Positions 5,122-5,145 of a stretch of DNA of 5,145 nt are shown one piece after another (within the stretch, counting starts at the first letter, position 1; the number at the start of each line of letters is the position of its first letter). The translations under genes were made by a program, and so were the position numbers. The stretch is from the NCBI GenBank assembly GCA_023428465.1, contig JAEYXM010000113.1, forward strand, positions 1-5,145, written 5' to 3'. A model generated the notes under the pieces. It was not told where the DNA came from and searched no databases. It saw only the letters and a list, made by a program, of their open reading frames with translations. The DNA comes from Actinomycetes bacterium. Lineage in GTDB: Bacteria > Actinomycetota > Actinomycetes > Actinomycetales > Cellulomonadaceae.

Positions 5122-5145
5122 CGCGCGGCCGGTCCGGGGCCGGGC

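Noticed and set aside
5122..5145. Possible GC-rich terminator after the xylosidase
   Set aside because: Segments such as CCGGTCCGG and GGCCGGGC could start a hairpin, but the window ends before a full stem or T-tract can be judged.

Overview
The window is very GC-rich. Its genes show the strong third-position G/C bias of a high-GC actinobacterium, with GTG starts for three of the five genes. The mix of an actinobacterial DUF2993 (LmeA-like) membrane-anchored protein, a LacI-family sugar regulator and a cytoplasmic GH39 beta-xylosidase fits a plant-polysaccharide-degrading Micrococcales organism such as a Cellulomonas relative. This placement is an inference from composition and gene families, not from a marker gene.

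Layout. (1) Positions 1-495, minus strand: 5' part of a putative secreted lipoprotein with an acidic low-complexity linker, cut by the left edge. (2) 496-645: divergent intergenic region with an 18-bp tandem repeat and a GC-rich inverted repeat. (3) 646-1365, plus: single-pass anchored DUF2993/LmeA-like protein. (4) 1373-2149, minus: type I methionine aminopeptidase with all metal ligands, ending 7 nt from the DUF2993 stop (tail to tail). (5) 2231-3286, minus: LacI-family repressor, 81 nt upstream of the aminopeptidase gene and in the same direction. (6) 3287-3483: compact divergent control region. (7) 3484-5121, plus: GH39 beta-xylosidase, complete. (8) 5122-5145: a short GC-rich tail.

The core unit is the divergent repressor/beta-xylosidase pair. 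Two copies of the inverted repeat CGAAA-N3-TTTCG lie between the genes (3307-3319 and 3416-3428) and are the best candidate operators. The second copy is the middle of an uninterrupted chain of three inverted repeats that share CG dinucleotides at their joints: a 17-bp perfect palindrome (3401-3417), the operator (3416-3428), and a 9-bp-stem hairpin in the xylosidase leader (3427-3464). On the repressor side, an ideal Shine-Dalgarno AAAGGAGG serves a 14-codon leader ORF that contains operator 1 and whose TGA overlaps the repressor's GTG start (GTGA). This suggests translationally coupled synthesis of the repressor. A likely working model is that xylo-oligosaccharide entry releases the repressor and allows the cytoplasmic xylosidase to be made. 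No transporter or xylose-catabolic gene is visible, so the pathway context is incomplete here.

Nothing in the window resembles a mobile element, CRISPR array, RNA gene or defence system. The most unusual part is the 3287-3483 control region.
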